This document shows positions 28,009-36,489 of a stretch of 64,000 bases of DNA, piece by piece. The translations under genes were made by a program, and so were the position numbers. Position 1 is the stretch's first letter; each line of letters begins with the position of its first letter. Source of the DNA: Candidatus Manganitrophus noduliformans (GTDB taxonomy: Bacteria; Nitrospirota; Nitrospiria; SBBL01; Manganitrophaceae); contig NZ_VTOW01000005.1 in the NCBI RefSeq assembly GCF_012184425.1, positions 62,001 through 126,000 of the forward strand. Reading direction: 5' to 3'. The notes under the pieces were generated by a model. The model made no database searches. It saw nothing but the letters and a program-made list of their open reading frames with translations, and had not been told where the DNA came from.

Positions 28009-28716
28009 ATGATCATGAAAGGAATGACCGAGATGGAATTCCACGAATCTCCGATAGAAGACAACAACATTCGAGGCCTGATCCGGGCCGCGCGCGGGAT
28101 CATCGAGGGAGACCTCAAAAAGGGGGCCGACGCCAAGCTCTCCGACGAACTCGGCAAGCTTGCGAAATACCTCCAGGCGATTTCAAAGAAATTGCAAGCG
28201 GCCGAATCGGACATCGAGACGGCCTCCAGCCAGATCCCTTACGGGACCGACCAGATCTACGGCGTGACGCGGTTTACCGAAGAGGAAGTGCACCGGGTTT
28301 TGGGAATCGTGGAAAAGGTGATCGAGAGTCATGACGCGCTCGCGAACAAGTGGGAGTCGCTCAAGACCCATTCGCAGGCGGAGATGCTGCAACGCCCCAC
28401 GCTGAAGCGCCAAGCCGACGAGATCGGTTCGACCCTCCGGGACGAAAAGAAAATGTTGATGGATTTGATGACGGCGCTCTCCTTTCAGGATGTCGCCGCC
28501 CAGTGGCTGAAGAAGATCTCCTCCGACATGACGAACGTGCAGTCGCGGATTAAGCGGTTGAACAGCTCGCTCAACGTAAAGGGGAACATCCCGCCGACAT
28601 CGACGAAAGAGACCGATCGAGATGAGGATTTTGAAAAAACGGGGAATCGGTTCGCGGGCGCCGATAAAATGGCCCAAACCGACGTCGATCACCTTTTGAA
28701 GGAATACGGGCTGTAA
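28009..28716 (+). CDS. cheZ: CheY-phosphate phosphatase CheZ
   Basis: CheZ speeds CheY-P dephosphorylation. The 235-residue protein is almost all helical and has LSFQDVAAQWLKKI, with Asp161 and Gln165 at the spacing of the catalytic Asp/Gln of E. coli CheZ, and a C-terminal QTDVDHLLKEYGL that matches the CheY-binding amphipathic tail. ATG 28009 has AAGGGA six bases upstream; later in-frame ATGs at 28015, 28024 and 28033 are possible. It follows cheY by 58 bases. Confidence 0.9.
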   Translation: MIMKGMTEMEFHESPIEDNNIRGLIRAARGIIEGDLKKGADAKLSDELGKLAKYLQAISKKLQAAESDIETASSQIPYGTDQIYGVTRFTEEEVHRVLGIVEKVIESHDALANKWESLKTHSQAEMLQRPTLKRQADEIGSTLRDEKKMLMDLMTALSFQDVAAQWLKKISSDMTNVQSRIKRLNSSLNVKGNIPPTSTKETDRDEDFEKTGNRFAGADKMAQTDVDHLLKEYGL

Positions 28717-28733
28717 GCCCTTAACGGACCGCG

Positions 28734-29504
28734 ATGGATATTTTGACCATAATGGGGGTGGTTGTCGGACTCGCCGCGTTGATCGGCGGACAACACCTCG
28801 AAGGAGGGCATCTCTCGTCGGTCATGCAGTTTACGGCCGCGATCATCGTGTTGGGGGGAACCCTCGGGGCGGTGATGGTTCAATATTCGCTCCCCAAATT
28901 CTTGGAGGGGATCAAGCTGGGGCTCAGCACGATCAAATCGCAGCCGGATCATTCCGCCGGGTACATCAAACAATTGGTCGATTACGCGAACATCGTGCGC
29001 AAACAGGGGATTCTTGCGCTGGAGCCGAAGGTGAAGGAGGTGAAGGACCCCTTTTTTAAAAAGGGACTTCAGCTTTTAATGGACGGGACCGAGCCGAGAC
29101 TTCTCCGCGAAATCCTGGAGGTCGACCTTTCGTTCAGCGAAGAACATCACGTCATGGCGGCCAAGGTCTTTGACGCCGCCGGCGGATATTGTCCCACCTT
29201 CGGGATCATCGGGGCGGTTCTGGGGCTGATCCACGTCATGGAAAATCTGGCCGATCCGAGCAAGCTGGGGAGCGGGATCGCCACCGCCTTCGTCGCCACG
29301 GTCTACGGCGTTCTTGCCGCCAACCTGATCTTCTTGCCGATCGCGTCGAAGCTGAAGATGCGCGGCCAGATGGAAGGGATTACGCGTCAGCTGATGATCG
29401 AGGGGTTGATGTCGATCGCGGCCGGAGAGAACCCCCGGCTGATCCAGGAGAAGCTGGAAGGATTTCTGACCGAAGGGGAAAAGAAAAAAATAAAGAAGGG
29501 ATAG
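28734..29504 (+). CDS. motA: Flagellar stator protein MotA (set 2)
   Basis: This 256-residue MotA/PomA-type protein has MDILTIMGVVVGLAALIGG at the N-terminus, a charged cytoplasmic loop, and GYCPTFGIIGAVLGLIHVM with the conserved proline of the ion path. It is a paralog of the protein at 451, and the two N-termini are alike (MDIATIIG and MDILTIMG). It forms an operon with the motB six bases downstream. Two stator sets may use different ions or suit different loads, as known for PomAB/MotAB in other bacteria. Confidence 0.93.
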   Translation: MDILTIMGVVVGLAALIGGQHLEGGHLSSVMQFTAAIIVLGGTLGAVMVQYSLPKFLEGIKLGLSTIKSQPDHSAGYIKQLVDYANIVRKQGILALEPKVKEVKDPFFKKGLQLLMDGTEPRLLREILEVDLSFSEEHHVMAAKVFDAAGGYCPTFGIIGAVLGLIHVMENLADPSKLGSGIATAFVATVYGVLAANLIFLPIASKLKMRGQMEGITRQLMIEGLMSIAAGENPRLIQEKLEGFLTEGEKKKIKKG

Positions 29505-29509
29505 CCGAA

Positions 29510-30286
29510 ATGAAAAAGAAAAAACATGAAGAGCATGAAAACATGGAACGATGGTTGGTTTCCTATGCCGATTTCATTACGTTGCTCTTCGCTTTTTTCG
29601 TGGTCATGTATTCGACCTCTTCCGTGCGAGAAGGAAAATTCCGGGCGGTCGCCGACTCGCTTAATTCGGCCTTTCACCCCATCATCGCTCACTCCGCCTC
29701 GAATATTCGACTCAGCTCGAAGGCCTCCGGCTCCGAAATGTTCGACATCGGCTTGCCGCTTTACAAGAAGCTGACGGCGAATATCAATACGGAGGATAAT
29801 CCGGGGGGGATGAAAGTGATTCGGGACAACCGGGGCGTGGTCATCCGAATCAGTGAGAGTCTCGCGTTTGAAACCGGTCAATCGGAGCTTCTGCCCGAGT
29901 TCAGGGAAACGCTCGATCATATCGCCGGATTGATTATCGACGCTCCGAACGCGATCCTGGTGGAAGGTCACACCGACAATATCCCGATCAAAACGCCGTT
30001 TTATCCCTCGAATTGGGAGCTCTCCGCGACCCGGGCGACACAGATTGTCCGCTACTTTACAACACAACACGGGATGACTCCCGATCGATTCTCGGTCGCC
30101 GGGTATGCCGAGTTCCGGCCGATCGCCGTCAACGATACGCTAGAAGGACGCGCAAAGAATCGCCGCGTCGAGATTGTCCTTTTAAATCCGCCGGAGGAAA
30201 AAGCCGATCCGGAATTTAACCCTTTTCCCCCGCCCAGGGGTCCCGATGGATCGGGCGCCGACATGAAGAATCCGCGATCAGATTGA
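29510..30286 (+). CDS. motB: Flagellar stator protein MotB (set 2)
   Basis: This 258-residue MotB starts with a Lys-rich segment (MKKKKHEEHENM), followed by the membrane helix YADFITLLFAFFVVMYSTSS containing the ion-binding Asp, a plug region and an OmpA-like peptidoglycan-binding domain (VEGHTDNIPIKTPFYPSNWE; NRRVEIVLL). ATG 29510 follows AAGGG at about nine bases; the frame is open further upstream but only in the shadow of motA. The C-terminal tail is Pro/Asp-rich. It pairs with MotA at 28734. Confidence 0.92.
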   Translation: MKKKKHEEHENMERWLVSYADFITLLFAFFVVMYSTSSVREGKFRAVADSLNSAFHPIIAHSASNIRLSSKASGSEMFDIGLPLYKKLTANINTEDNPGGMKVIRDNRGVVIRISESLAFETGQSELLPEFRETLDHIAGLIIDAPNAILVEGHTDNIPIKTPFYPSNWELSATRATQIVRYFTTQHGMTPDRFSVAGYAEFRPIAVNDTLEGRAKNRRVEIVLLNPPEEKADPEFNPFPPPRGPDGSGADMKNPRSD

Positions 30287-30340
30287 ACCGATAACCCACA
30301 CCGGTATTCGCTTTCCGGATTTCAACGATCGAAGTGTTTT

Positions 30341-31573
30341 ATGCGTGAAGAAGAGATTTTCTTAGGACGGAATCCGATTCTGAATAAGGATGAGGAGATC
30401 GTCGCTTACGAACTCCTTTTTCACTCGGAGAGTCACCTGTCTCAGGCAGACAACGTCTTGCAGACATCGGCGAGTGTGATCGCCGGCGCGCTGACCCAAT
30501 TCGGGACTGAGACGCTCTTGGGTGGAGGAAAGGGGTTTGTCGGCGTCAATGAAGAGATCCTCCTCAGCGATGCAATTGAGCTTCTCCCGAAAGAAAAAAT
30601 GGTTCTTGAGGTTTTTGGGACGGCAAAGATCGAACCGCGGGTGGTCCAGAGGATGCAGGCGCTTAAAAAGAAAGGATTCAGTTTTGCTCTTCAACATTTC
30701 CGCGACGATGGGTCGCATCTCCCGCTGCTTGAGGTCATCGACGTGGTCAAAATCAATATCGCCGAGATGACGGGAGAAAAGTTATGGGCGGGGATCCAAC
30801 CGTTCAAAAAGCGGTCGATCCGGCTGTTGGCTGAAAAGGTCGAACGACAAGAGGATTTTCAACGGTGCCGTCCGATGGGATTTGAACTTTTCCAGGGATA
30901 TTATTTCGCCCGCCCTTCCATTTTATCTCAGAAGCGGGCCGACCCCGCCATGGTGTCGCTGATGAAGCTGAATGAAAAGGTGATGAAGGATGCGGATACA
31001 AACGAGATCGAACAGATTTTCAAGGGAAACCCCGCCCTCAGCTACAATCTGCTCCGTCTGGTCAATTCGGTGGCGATCGGGACGCGGCAAAAAATCACCG
31101 CCATCTCTCACGCCATTATCATGCTGGGGAGGCAACAGCTCAAACGTTGGGTCCAGCTCCTTCTCTTTACGCAAGGAGGCAAAGGGGGGATCCATAATCC
31201 GCTCATGCAAACGGCAACGCTGCGCGGCCGGATCATGGAGCTTCTGGTCCAATCGCGGCCCGATCTTTACCGGGGGATAGGGTATTCCGATCTGGCCTTT
31301 ATGACGGGACTCCTCTCGTTGATCGACGTATTGCTTGGAACGCCGATGAAGGAAGTGGTCGAGCAACTCAATCTGACGGACGATGTGCGGCAGGCGCTGC
31401 TGGCGCATGAAGGATCCCTCGGCCTCCTTCTTTCCCTGAGTGAGCGCCAGGAAGAGGCCGATTTCAAAGGGGTGGATCGCTTGCTCAAACAGTCCGGGCT
31501 GAGACTCAGCGACCTGATGAGCGCTCAACGGGGAGCGATCTCCTGGATGAATCAGCTCAGCGCCGGTTTTTAA
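30341..31573 (+). CDS. EAL-HDOD regulatory protein with degenerate EAL domain
   Basis: This 410-residue protein has an N-terminal EAL-like domain (about 1-200) followed by an HDOD domain (about 205-400; NPALSYNLLRLVNSVAIG and ISHAIIMLGRQQLKRW). The EAL signature reads YELLF and the usual metal-binding acidic residues are not evident, so it is probably not an active c-di-GMP phosphodiesterase. This architecture is that of the CdgJ/YuxH group, members of which affect motility in other bacteria. It lies between motB and the flgF operon and may link c-di-GMP or stress signalling to flagellar function. Confidence 0.82.
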   Translation: MREEEIFLGRNPILNKDEEIVAYELLFHSESHLSQADNVLQTSASVIAGALTQFGTETLLGGGKGFVGVNEEILLSDAIELLPKEKMVLEVFGTAKIEPRVVQRMQALKKKGFSFALQHFRDDGSHLPLLEVIDVVKINIAEMTGEKLWAGIQPFKKRSIRLLAEKVERQEDFQRCRPMGFELFQGYYFARPSILSQKRADPAMVSLMKLNEKVMKDADTNEIEQIFKGNPALSYNLLRLVNSVAIGTRQKITAISHAIIMLGRQQLKRWVQLLLFTQGGKGGIHNPLMQTATLRGRIMELLVQSRPDLYRGIGYSDLAFMTGLLSLIDVLLGTPMKEVVEQLNLTDDVRQALLAHEGSLGLLLSLSERQEEADFKGVDRLLKQSGLRLSDLMSAQRGAISWMNQLSAGF

Positions 31574-31768
31574 AACGCGGCTTGTTTCGGCGATGTCATC
31601 TTTTTGACACAGACCTGTCAAGCTCCTTGCAAACCCGCCCGTCCGATTCTGAATTTCAATTTCGTCATCCCTCCAGAAAGGAAACTTCTGCCTACCCCGA
31701 TCGGCAAAAAGCGCCGATTCGACTTTTTTTCCAGGCAAATGAATCCCTCTCAGCGCGATTTCCCGTCC

Positions 31769-31784
31769 TGGCACATCCCTTGCT
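31769..31784 (+). promoter_or_regulatory. Sigma-54 (RpoN) promoter for the flgF operon
   Basis: TGGCAC-ATCCC-TTGCT has the exact GG-N10-GC spacing of sigma-54 promoters and matches both consensus elements. It lies 58 bases before flgF in a 268-base gap with no gene. It predicts that flgFGAHIJ need RpoN and a FleQ/FlrC-like activator, which is not in this window. The rest of the gap (31574-31768) shows no ORF of interest. Confidence 0.85.
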
Positions 31785-31841
31785 TATGATTCCACTCAGG
31801 AGTGGCGGCGCGGTCTTCTTTTCATTCGGAGTCGAAAAGCA

Positions 31842-32594
31842 ATGGATGGAATTTATCCGGTCCTCTCGGGAGCCTTGGCGCAAGAAAAGCGTCTGGAGGT
31901 CATCACGAATAATCTGGCGAACGTCAACACCGCCGGATTCAAGAAAGATCATCCTCTCTTCGAGGGAATCGGGCTGCCGCCCGGATTGAATGCAGGGCCG
32001 AGCGGATCGATCACCCCCAGCCCGACCTTCGAGATTCTTCACCACGTTTTTACCGATTTCTCCTCCGGTCCGATCCGAATGACGGGAGAGCCGCTCGATA
32101 TTGCGATTGAAGGAGAAGGTTTCTTTGCGGTCCAGACCCCGGGGGGAGTTCGTTATACCCGCGGGGGGAGCTTCACCCTTGATGCACAGGGACAGATCAC
32201 CACGCACGACGGATTCCCGCTTTTGGGAACCGGCGGGCCGATCACCCTCCCGCCGGGGTCGATCCAGATCGACGCAGAGGGACGGCTCTCGGTGAAGGGG
32301 ACCGAAGTCGGCGCGCAGCCGACCGAGGTCGATGCCTTGGCGCTCTACCGGTTTTCCGATCCGTCTCGATTGAAGAAGGTCGGCAACACCCTTTTTGAAT
32401 CGGTCGGCGGAGGGGCGGTTCCTTTTCCGGAAGGGAGGGTGAGCCAGGGGGCCCTGGAAGGAGCGAATGTCAATCCGGTGGAAGAGATGGTCGCGATGAT
32501 TACAGTGATGCGCCTGTATGAGTCGGCCCAGAAAGCGATTCAGACCGCCGATGAGGTCGCCTCCAAGGCGGCCAATGAAGTCGGGCGTCTATAA
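31842..32594 (+). CDS. flgF: Flagellar proximal rod protein FlgF
   Basis: This 250-residue rod protein has the N-terminal rod motif ITNNLANVNTAGFKKDH and the C-terminal GANVNPVEEMVAMITVMRLYE, shared by axial rod and hook proteins exported through the flagellar type III system. Its length fits FlgF. It is followed by flgG after 42 bases. The ribosome site is CGGAG, ten bases before the ATG. It is the first gene behind the sigma-54 promoter at 31769. Confidence 0.9.
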   Translation: MDGIYPVLSGALAQEKRLEVITNNLANVNTAGFKKDHPLFEGIGLPPGLNAGPSGSITPSPTFEILHHVFTDFSSGPIRMTGEPLDIAIEGEGFFAVQTPGGVRYTRGGSFTLDAQGQITTHDGFPLLGTGGPITLPPGSIQIDAEGRLSVKGTEVGAQPTEVDALALYRFSDPSRLKKVGNTLFESVGGGAVPFPEGRVSQGALEGANVNPVEEMVAMITVMRLYESAQKAIQTADEVASKAANEVGRL

Positions 32595-32636
32595 TCGGGC
32601 GTCTATAAGATGAGCAAATCGGGAGGAGAGTGAGCT

Positions 32637-33422
32637 ATGATGCGCGCGTTATCCATCGCCAGTACCGGCTTGGGATCCCAGCAGCTTTCGATCGAGGTCA
32701 TCGCCAATAATTTGGCCAACGTTTCGACCGTCGGCTTCAAGAAAAGCCGGGGAGAATTCCAAGACCTGATGTATCAGACCCTGAAATCGGCGGGCACCGC
32801 CACCGCGACGGGAACGCTGCCGGTCGGGATTCAGCTTGGATCGGGGGTCATCCCGGTCTCGGTCCACCGGACATTCGCACAGGGGGACTTTCAGCAGACG
32901 CAGAATCCGCTCGATCTCGCCATCGAGGGGGACGGCTTTTTCCAGGTGACCCTTCCGGACGGCTCCACCGGCTACTCGCGCGCCGGATCGTTGAGCCTCG
33001 ACAGCGAAGGAAGCATCGTGACCGCCGAAGGTTATCCGCTTCTTCCGAATATCACGATCCCCTCCGGCGCACAAACGGTGACCATCCTTCCCACCGGGGT
33101 GGTTTCCGCCGTTGTGACGACGGGGGCGGCGCCGCAGCTGGTCGGAACGCTTGAGCTGGCGCGCTTCACCAATCCGGCCGGTCTTCACAGCATTGGAAAA
33201 AACCTCTATCAGGCGACCGACGCCTCCGGAGAAGCGGTGACCGGCGCGCCGGGAGAGGAAGGATTCGGAACTGTCCAACAGGGCTCCCTTGAAGGCTCCA
33301 ACGTCAACATCGCCGAGGAAATGGTGAACATGATCGTCGCGCAGCGCGCCTATGAATTGAACTCCAAAGCGATCCAGACGACCGATGAAATGCTGTCGAT
33401 GGTCAATAACCTCAAACGGTAA
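32637..33422 (+). CDS. flgG: Flagellar distal rod protein FlgG
   Basis: This 261-residue protein is a canonical FlgG: the N-terminus MMRALSIASTGLGSQQLSIE and VIANNLANVSTVGFKKSRGE, the FQDLMYQTLK segment and the C-terminal GSNVNIAEEMVNMIVAQRAYE followed by NSKAIQTTDEML are all present. It forms the distal rod that crosses the P- and L-rings. ATGATG at 32637 offers two adjacent start codons. It is co-transcribed with flgF and flgA. Confidence 0.95.
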   Translation: MMRALSIASTGLGSQQLSIEVIANNLANVSTVGFKKSRGEFQDLMYQTLKSAGTATATGTLPVGIQLGSGVIPVSVHRTFAQGDFQQTQNPLDLAIEGDGFFQVTLPDGSTGYSRAGSLSLDSEGSIVTAEGYPLLPNITIPSGAQTVTILPTGVVSAVVTTGAAPQLVGTLELARFTNPAGLHSIGKNLYQATDASGEAVTGAPGEEGFGTVQQGSLEGSNVNIAEEMVNMIVAQRAYELNSKAIQTTDEMLSMVNNLKR

Positions 33423-33449
33423 GCAAAGGGTAAGCAAAGGATAAGGAAG

Positions 33450-34196
33450 ATGAGCGGTTTTTTTAGAATCCTGTTTTTGATCATGCTGATCTTCGCGGGC
33501 GTCGGCGCGGTTGAGGCGGCGGATGGTTTGGAAAATGGAGCAGCCGTTCAACCGGAAACCGTTCCCGGTCCGGCGGAGAAGATCAGCACCGCCATACGCG
33601 CCTATGTGGCGGAACGTCTTCCCTCAAAAGAAAGCGACATCCGGGTTCGCCTTCTCCGTCCACCGGACGGTTCATTTGTCATGGAGGACGGATTGGAGGT
33701 CAAGGAAGGATCGCGCGGATTGCTCGGCCGGGTGGTCTTCCTCATTTCTTCGAGACCGAACGGGAAACCGGCCGCGCATCAGTGGGTCACCGCGAATGTC
33801 GAAATGATCCGATCGATCGTCGTTTCCGCTCGGCCGCTCCGCCGCGCTGAAGTGATCGGACCGGACGATGTCGAGATCCGGTCGGTCGCAGTGACCCGCG
33901 CGGGGGAATCTTATCTCTTCGATCCCGACGCGCTGATCGGAAAAAGGGTGATCCGCTCCATCGGCGCCGGCCTGCCGATCTCCGTCGAGATGGTCGAGAC
34001 GGCGCCGGTGATTCGCTCGGGAGATCGGGTGACGATGATCGTTGAATTGGGCGGATTGCGGATCGCTACGATGGGCCGGGCCAAGGAAGAGGGTTTTCTC
34101 GGAAGACAGATGGCGGTGGTCAACCCCGACTCCCAGAAGACGGTCTACGGAGAGGTGATCGACGCCGCGACGGTGAAAATAACCCTTCCGAGATAA
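33450..34196 (+). CDS. flgA: P-ring assembly chaperone FlgA
   Basis: This 248-residue periplasmic protein has a signal peptide (about 1-24, ending VEAAD), a middle region, and a C-terminal SAF-type domain with RPLRRAEVIGPDDVEIR, LIGKRVIRSIGAGLPIS and a final VNPDSQKTVYGEVIDAATVK. FlgA assists polymerisation of FlgI into the P-ring. It is encoded between flgG and flgH-flgI, as in many flagellar operons. Confidence 0.9.
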   Translation: MSGFFRILFLIMLIFAGVGAVEAADGLENGAAVQPETVPGPAEKISTAIRAYVAERLPSKESDIRVRLLRPPDGSFVMEDGLEVKEGSRGLLGRVVFLISSRPNGKPAAHQWVTANVEMIRSIVVSARPLRRAEVIGPDDVEIRSVAVTRAGESYLFDPDALIGKRVIRSIGAGLPISVEMVETAPVIRSGDRVTMIVELGGLRIATMGRAKEEGFLGRQMAVVNPDSQKTVYGEVIDAATVKITLPR

Positions 34197-34200
34197 AGGA

Positions 34201-34288
34201 TCATTTGCCATTGATCATTTTTCATTTGAGAAATGGAAAATAGAAAAAGGCAAATGACAAATGGAAAATGGAAAATGGAAAATAGAAA
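34201..34288 (+). repeat. Heptanucleotide repeat array and inverted repeat at the flgH start
   Basis: From 34233 to 34288 there are eight 7-base units of the type ATGGAAA (ATGGAAA, ATAGAAA, AAGGCAA, ATGACAA, three ATGGAAA, ATAGAAA). Upstream, TCATTTGCC (34201-34209) is inverted relative to GGCAAATGA (34249-34257), so the region can also fold. Because seven is not a multiple of three, successive ATG codons fall in all three frames. The array encodes the N-terminal residues of FlgH. Confidence 0.85.
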
Positions 34289-34970
34289 ATTTTTGAGTCA
34301 AAAAACGGTCGCCCAGTTGCTTCTCGTGGGTTTCGCTTTCTTCGCCGGCTGTGCGGCGGTTCCGAGGGAAATGAAGCCGGAAGAGAGCCTTCCCCCGGCC
34401 TACCTTCAGCCCGCAGAACTTCATCAGTCGGAGGGCTCCCTCTGGACCTCGGATCAATCGCGGACCTTTTTCTTTCAAGATACAAAGGCGAGCCATGTGG
34501 GCGATATCGTCACCGTGCGGATTGTCGAGAATGCCAGAGGATCGAAGGATGCCCAGACCACGTCGGGCCGCTCTTCGACGATCGGCGCCAGCACGAGCGC
34601 TTTTTTGGGGATTCCGACGAATACCACTCAAAAACTCCAGGCGGATGCCACCTTTTCGGATGATTTTGACGGCTCGGGATCGACCAGCCGCAGCGGGGCG
34701 TTGACCGCCGATATCACCGCCGTGGTGACGGCCGTCTTCCCGAACGGGAATATGGTGATCGAGGGGAAGCGGGAGGTTCTTATTAATAGTGAAAAAGAGC
34801 TGATCTCCCTGGCGGGGGTGATCCGCCCCGAGGATATCGGTCCGAGGAACACGATCCTCTCGACCTTCATCTCCGACGCAAAGATTGAATACACCGGCCG
34901 CGGCGTCATCAACGATAAACAACGGCCGGGGTGGCTGATCCGGATTCTCGATTGGATATGGCCCTTCTAA
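34275..34970 (+). CDS. flgH: Flagellar L-ring lipoprotein FlgH
   Basis: FlgH forms the outer-membrane L-ring. From ATG 34275 the protein has 231 residues with a lipoprotein signal MENRKFLSQKTVAQ, a hydrophobic core and the lipobox FAGC (Cys26). The mature part has FFFQDTKASHVGDIVTVRIVE, SGALTADITAVVTAVFPNGN and VIRPEDIGPRNTI, all typical of FlgH. Earlier in-frame ATGs at 34254 and 34233 would add 7 or 14 residues from the heptamer repeat; 34275 gives the most natural signal peptide, but the start cannot be fixed from sequence. Confidence 0.93.
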   Translation: MENRKFLSQKTVAQLLLVGFAFFAGCAAVPREMKPEESLPPAYLQPAELHQSEGSLWTSDQSRTFFFQDTKASHVGDIVTVRIVENARGSKDAQTTSGRSSTIGASTSAFLGIPTNTTQKLQADATFSDDFDGSGSTSRSGALTADITAVVTAVFPNGNMVIEGKREVLINSEKELISLAGVIRPEDIGPRNTILSTFISDAKIEYTGRGVINDKQRPGWLIRILDWIWPF

Positions 34971-35005
34971 ATGCGAAATGCGGGGTGCGGAATGCGGAGT
35001 GAAGA
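34971..35005 (+). repeat. Heptanucleotide repeat at the flgI start
   Basis: Five 7-base units follow the flgH stop codon: ATGCGAA, ATGCGGG, GTGCGGA, ATGCGGA and GTGAAGA. Each contains ATG or GTG, again placing possible starts in all three frames. The unit differs from that at flgH, but the period and position are the same. Confidence 0.75.
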
Positions 35006-36119
35006 TCGCAAGCGAATCCAAAAGGGATTGGTTCTCCTCGTCGGGATCTTTTTTTTCGTCCTCCCGATCGACGCGGAGGCGGTTCGGATCAAGGATATCG
35101 CCGCGGTGGAAGGGGTTCGGGAGAATTCGCTCATCGGGTATGGGCTGGTGATCGGATTGAACGGAACCGGCGATAAAACCGGGACGACCTTTACGGTTCA
35201 AACCCTCTCCAGTATGTTGAAGAAGATGGGGATCGCGGTCGAGCCGAGCGCGGTGAAGGTGAAGAATGTGGCGGCGGTGATGGTGACCGCCAAGCTCCCT
35301 CCGTTCGTTAAGACGGGGAGCCGGATCGATGTCGTCGTCTCCTCTTTGGGAGACGCCACGAGCTTGCAGGGAGGAACGCTTCTATTGACCCCTTTGAAGG
35401 GGGCGGACCAGCAGGTCTATGCCGTGGCCCAGGGACCGATTTCGATCGGCGGGTTCATCGGCGGGAAAGAGGGCGATTCGGTTCAAAAGAATCATCCGAC
35501 CGCCGGGAGGGTGGCCGAAGGGGCTCAGGTTGAAAAGGAGGTCGGGTTCGCCTTTTTGAATAAAGAACGATTCAATCTTCTCCTGCGCCAGCAAGATTTC
35601 ACCACGGCCCTCCGGATTTCCCAGGCGATTAATGCGCAATTGGGGGGGGAAGCGGTTGCAACGGCGGTCGATTCCGGGACGATCACCCTTCAGGTTCCCG
35701 ACTTCTACAAAGGCCGGCTGGTCGAGTTGTTGGCTGCGATCGAAAGTCTGGAAGTGGCCGTTGACCTGCCGGCGCGAGTCGTGGTCAACGAGCGGACCGG
35801 GACCATTGTCATGGGGGATCAGGTGCGGATCTCCGAGGTCGCCGTTTCCCACGGCAATCTGACGATCCGGGTGAAGACCGACTTTCAGGTCTCTCAGCCC
35901 CCTCCCTTCGCTCCGGAAGGATCGGAAACAGTCGTTGTCCCGCAACGGCAAACCGAGGTTCGGGAAGAAGACGCGCAGATCCTGATGCTGCGGGGGGCGA
36001 CGATCGGCGAGGTGGTTCGCGGTTTAAACGCGATCGGCGTGACGCCGCGCGATTTGATCGCCATTCTCCAGGCGATCAAGGCGGCCGGGGCCCTTCAAGC
36101 CGAATTGGAGATCCTCTAA
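34971..36119 (+). CDS. flgI: Flagellar P-ring protein FlgI
   Basis: FlgI forms the periplasmic P-ring around the rod. The 382-residue protein (from ATG 34971; ATG 34992 would remove seven repeat-encoded residues) has a signal peptide ending DAEAVRIKD, then VRENSLIGYGLVIGLNGTGD, GTLLLTPLKGADQQVYAVAQG and VVVNERTGTIVMGDQVRI, which are FlgI hallmarks. A second signal is not needed because the assembly chaperone FlgA is encoded upstream. It overlaps flgJ by one base (TAATG). Confidence 0.94.
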   Translation: MRNAGCGMRSEDRKRIQKGLVLLVGIFFFVLPIDAEAVRIKDIAAVEGVRENSLIGYGLVIGLNGTGDKTGTTFTVQTLSSMLKKMGIAVEPSAVKVKNVAAVMVTAKLPPFVKTGSRIDVVVSSLGDATSLQGGTLLLTPLKGADQQVYAVAQGPISIGGFIGGKEGDSVQKNHPTAGRVAEGAQVEKEVGFAFLNKERFNLLLRQQDFTTALRISQAINAQLGGEAVATAVDSGTITLQVPDFYKGRLVELLAAIESLEVAVDLPARVVVNERTGTIVMGDQVRISEVAVSHGNLTIRVKTDFQVSQPPPFAPEGSETVVVPQRQTEVREEDAQILMLRGATIGEVVRGLNAIGVTPRDLIAILQAIKAAGALQAELEIL

Positions 36120-36445
36120 TGGAAGGGGGCTGGCTTTCTGGAATCGGCGGGACGGAAGCCAATCCGTTGAAGGCGCCGGAGCAGGCCACAAGCAACCCGG
36201 AAGAGATCAAGAAGGCGGCCGAGGCGTTTGAGGCCTATTTCATTTTCTCGCTACTTAAAGAGATGCGAAAGACCGTGCCGGGGGGGGGATTCTTAGGGTC
36301 GGGACCGGGGAAGGAGATCTACGAATCGTTGCTCGACGAAACCATGGCGACGAAAATGGCGCAGAGTGAGGGTATTGGGCTGGCGAAGCTCCTCGTCAAA
36401 AAATTGGCGGATCAATCCTCAAGTTTTAAGGGATTAGACCGATAA
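36119..36445 (+). CDS. flgJ: Rod-binding protein FlgJ, single-domain form
   Basis: This 108-residue protein matches only the N-terminal rod-capping part of FlgJ (AAEAFEAYFIFSLLKEMRKT, YESLLDETMATKMAQSEGIGLAKLL). The muramidase domain found in enteric FlgJ is absent, as in many non-gamma-proteobacteria, so a separate lytic enzyme would be needed to open the peptidoglycan. Its stop codon TAA is part of the -10 element of the sigma-28 promoter for flgM. Confidence 0.9.
   Translation: MEGGWLSGIGGTEANPLKAPEQATSNPEEIKKAAEAFEAYFIFSLLKEMRKTVPGGGFLGSGPGKEIYESLLDETMATKMAQSEGIGLAKLLVKKLADQSSSFKGLDR
36419..36445 (+). promoter_or_regulatory. Sigma-28 (FliA) promoter for flgM-flgN-flgK-flgL
   Basis: TCAAGTTT and ACCGATAA are separated by exactly 11 bases, one base off consensus in the -35 element (TAAAGTTT) and one in the -10 (GCCGATAA). 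The element lies inside the last codons of flgJ, ends with its stop codon and is 45 bases before flgM. It predicts FliA-dependent expression of flgM and the late genes in addition to read-through from the rod/ring operon. Confidence 0.85.
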
Positions 36446-36489
36446 GTCAGGTAATAAGCACCCTTACGACGAGTTAAGAGGAGAAAAAA

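Noticed and set aside
30268-30294. Sigma-28 promoter before the EAL-HDOD gene
   Set aside because: ACCGATAA is present at 30287, but the correctly spaced -35 position reads GAAT, so only the -10 half matches.
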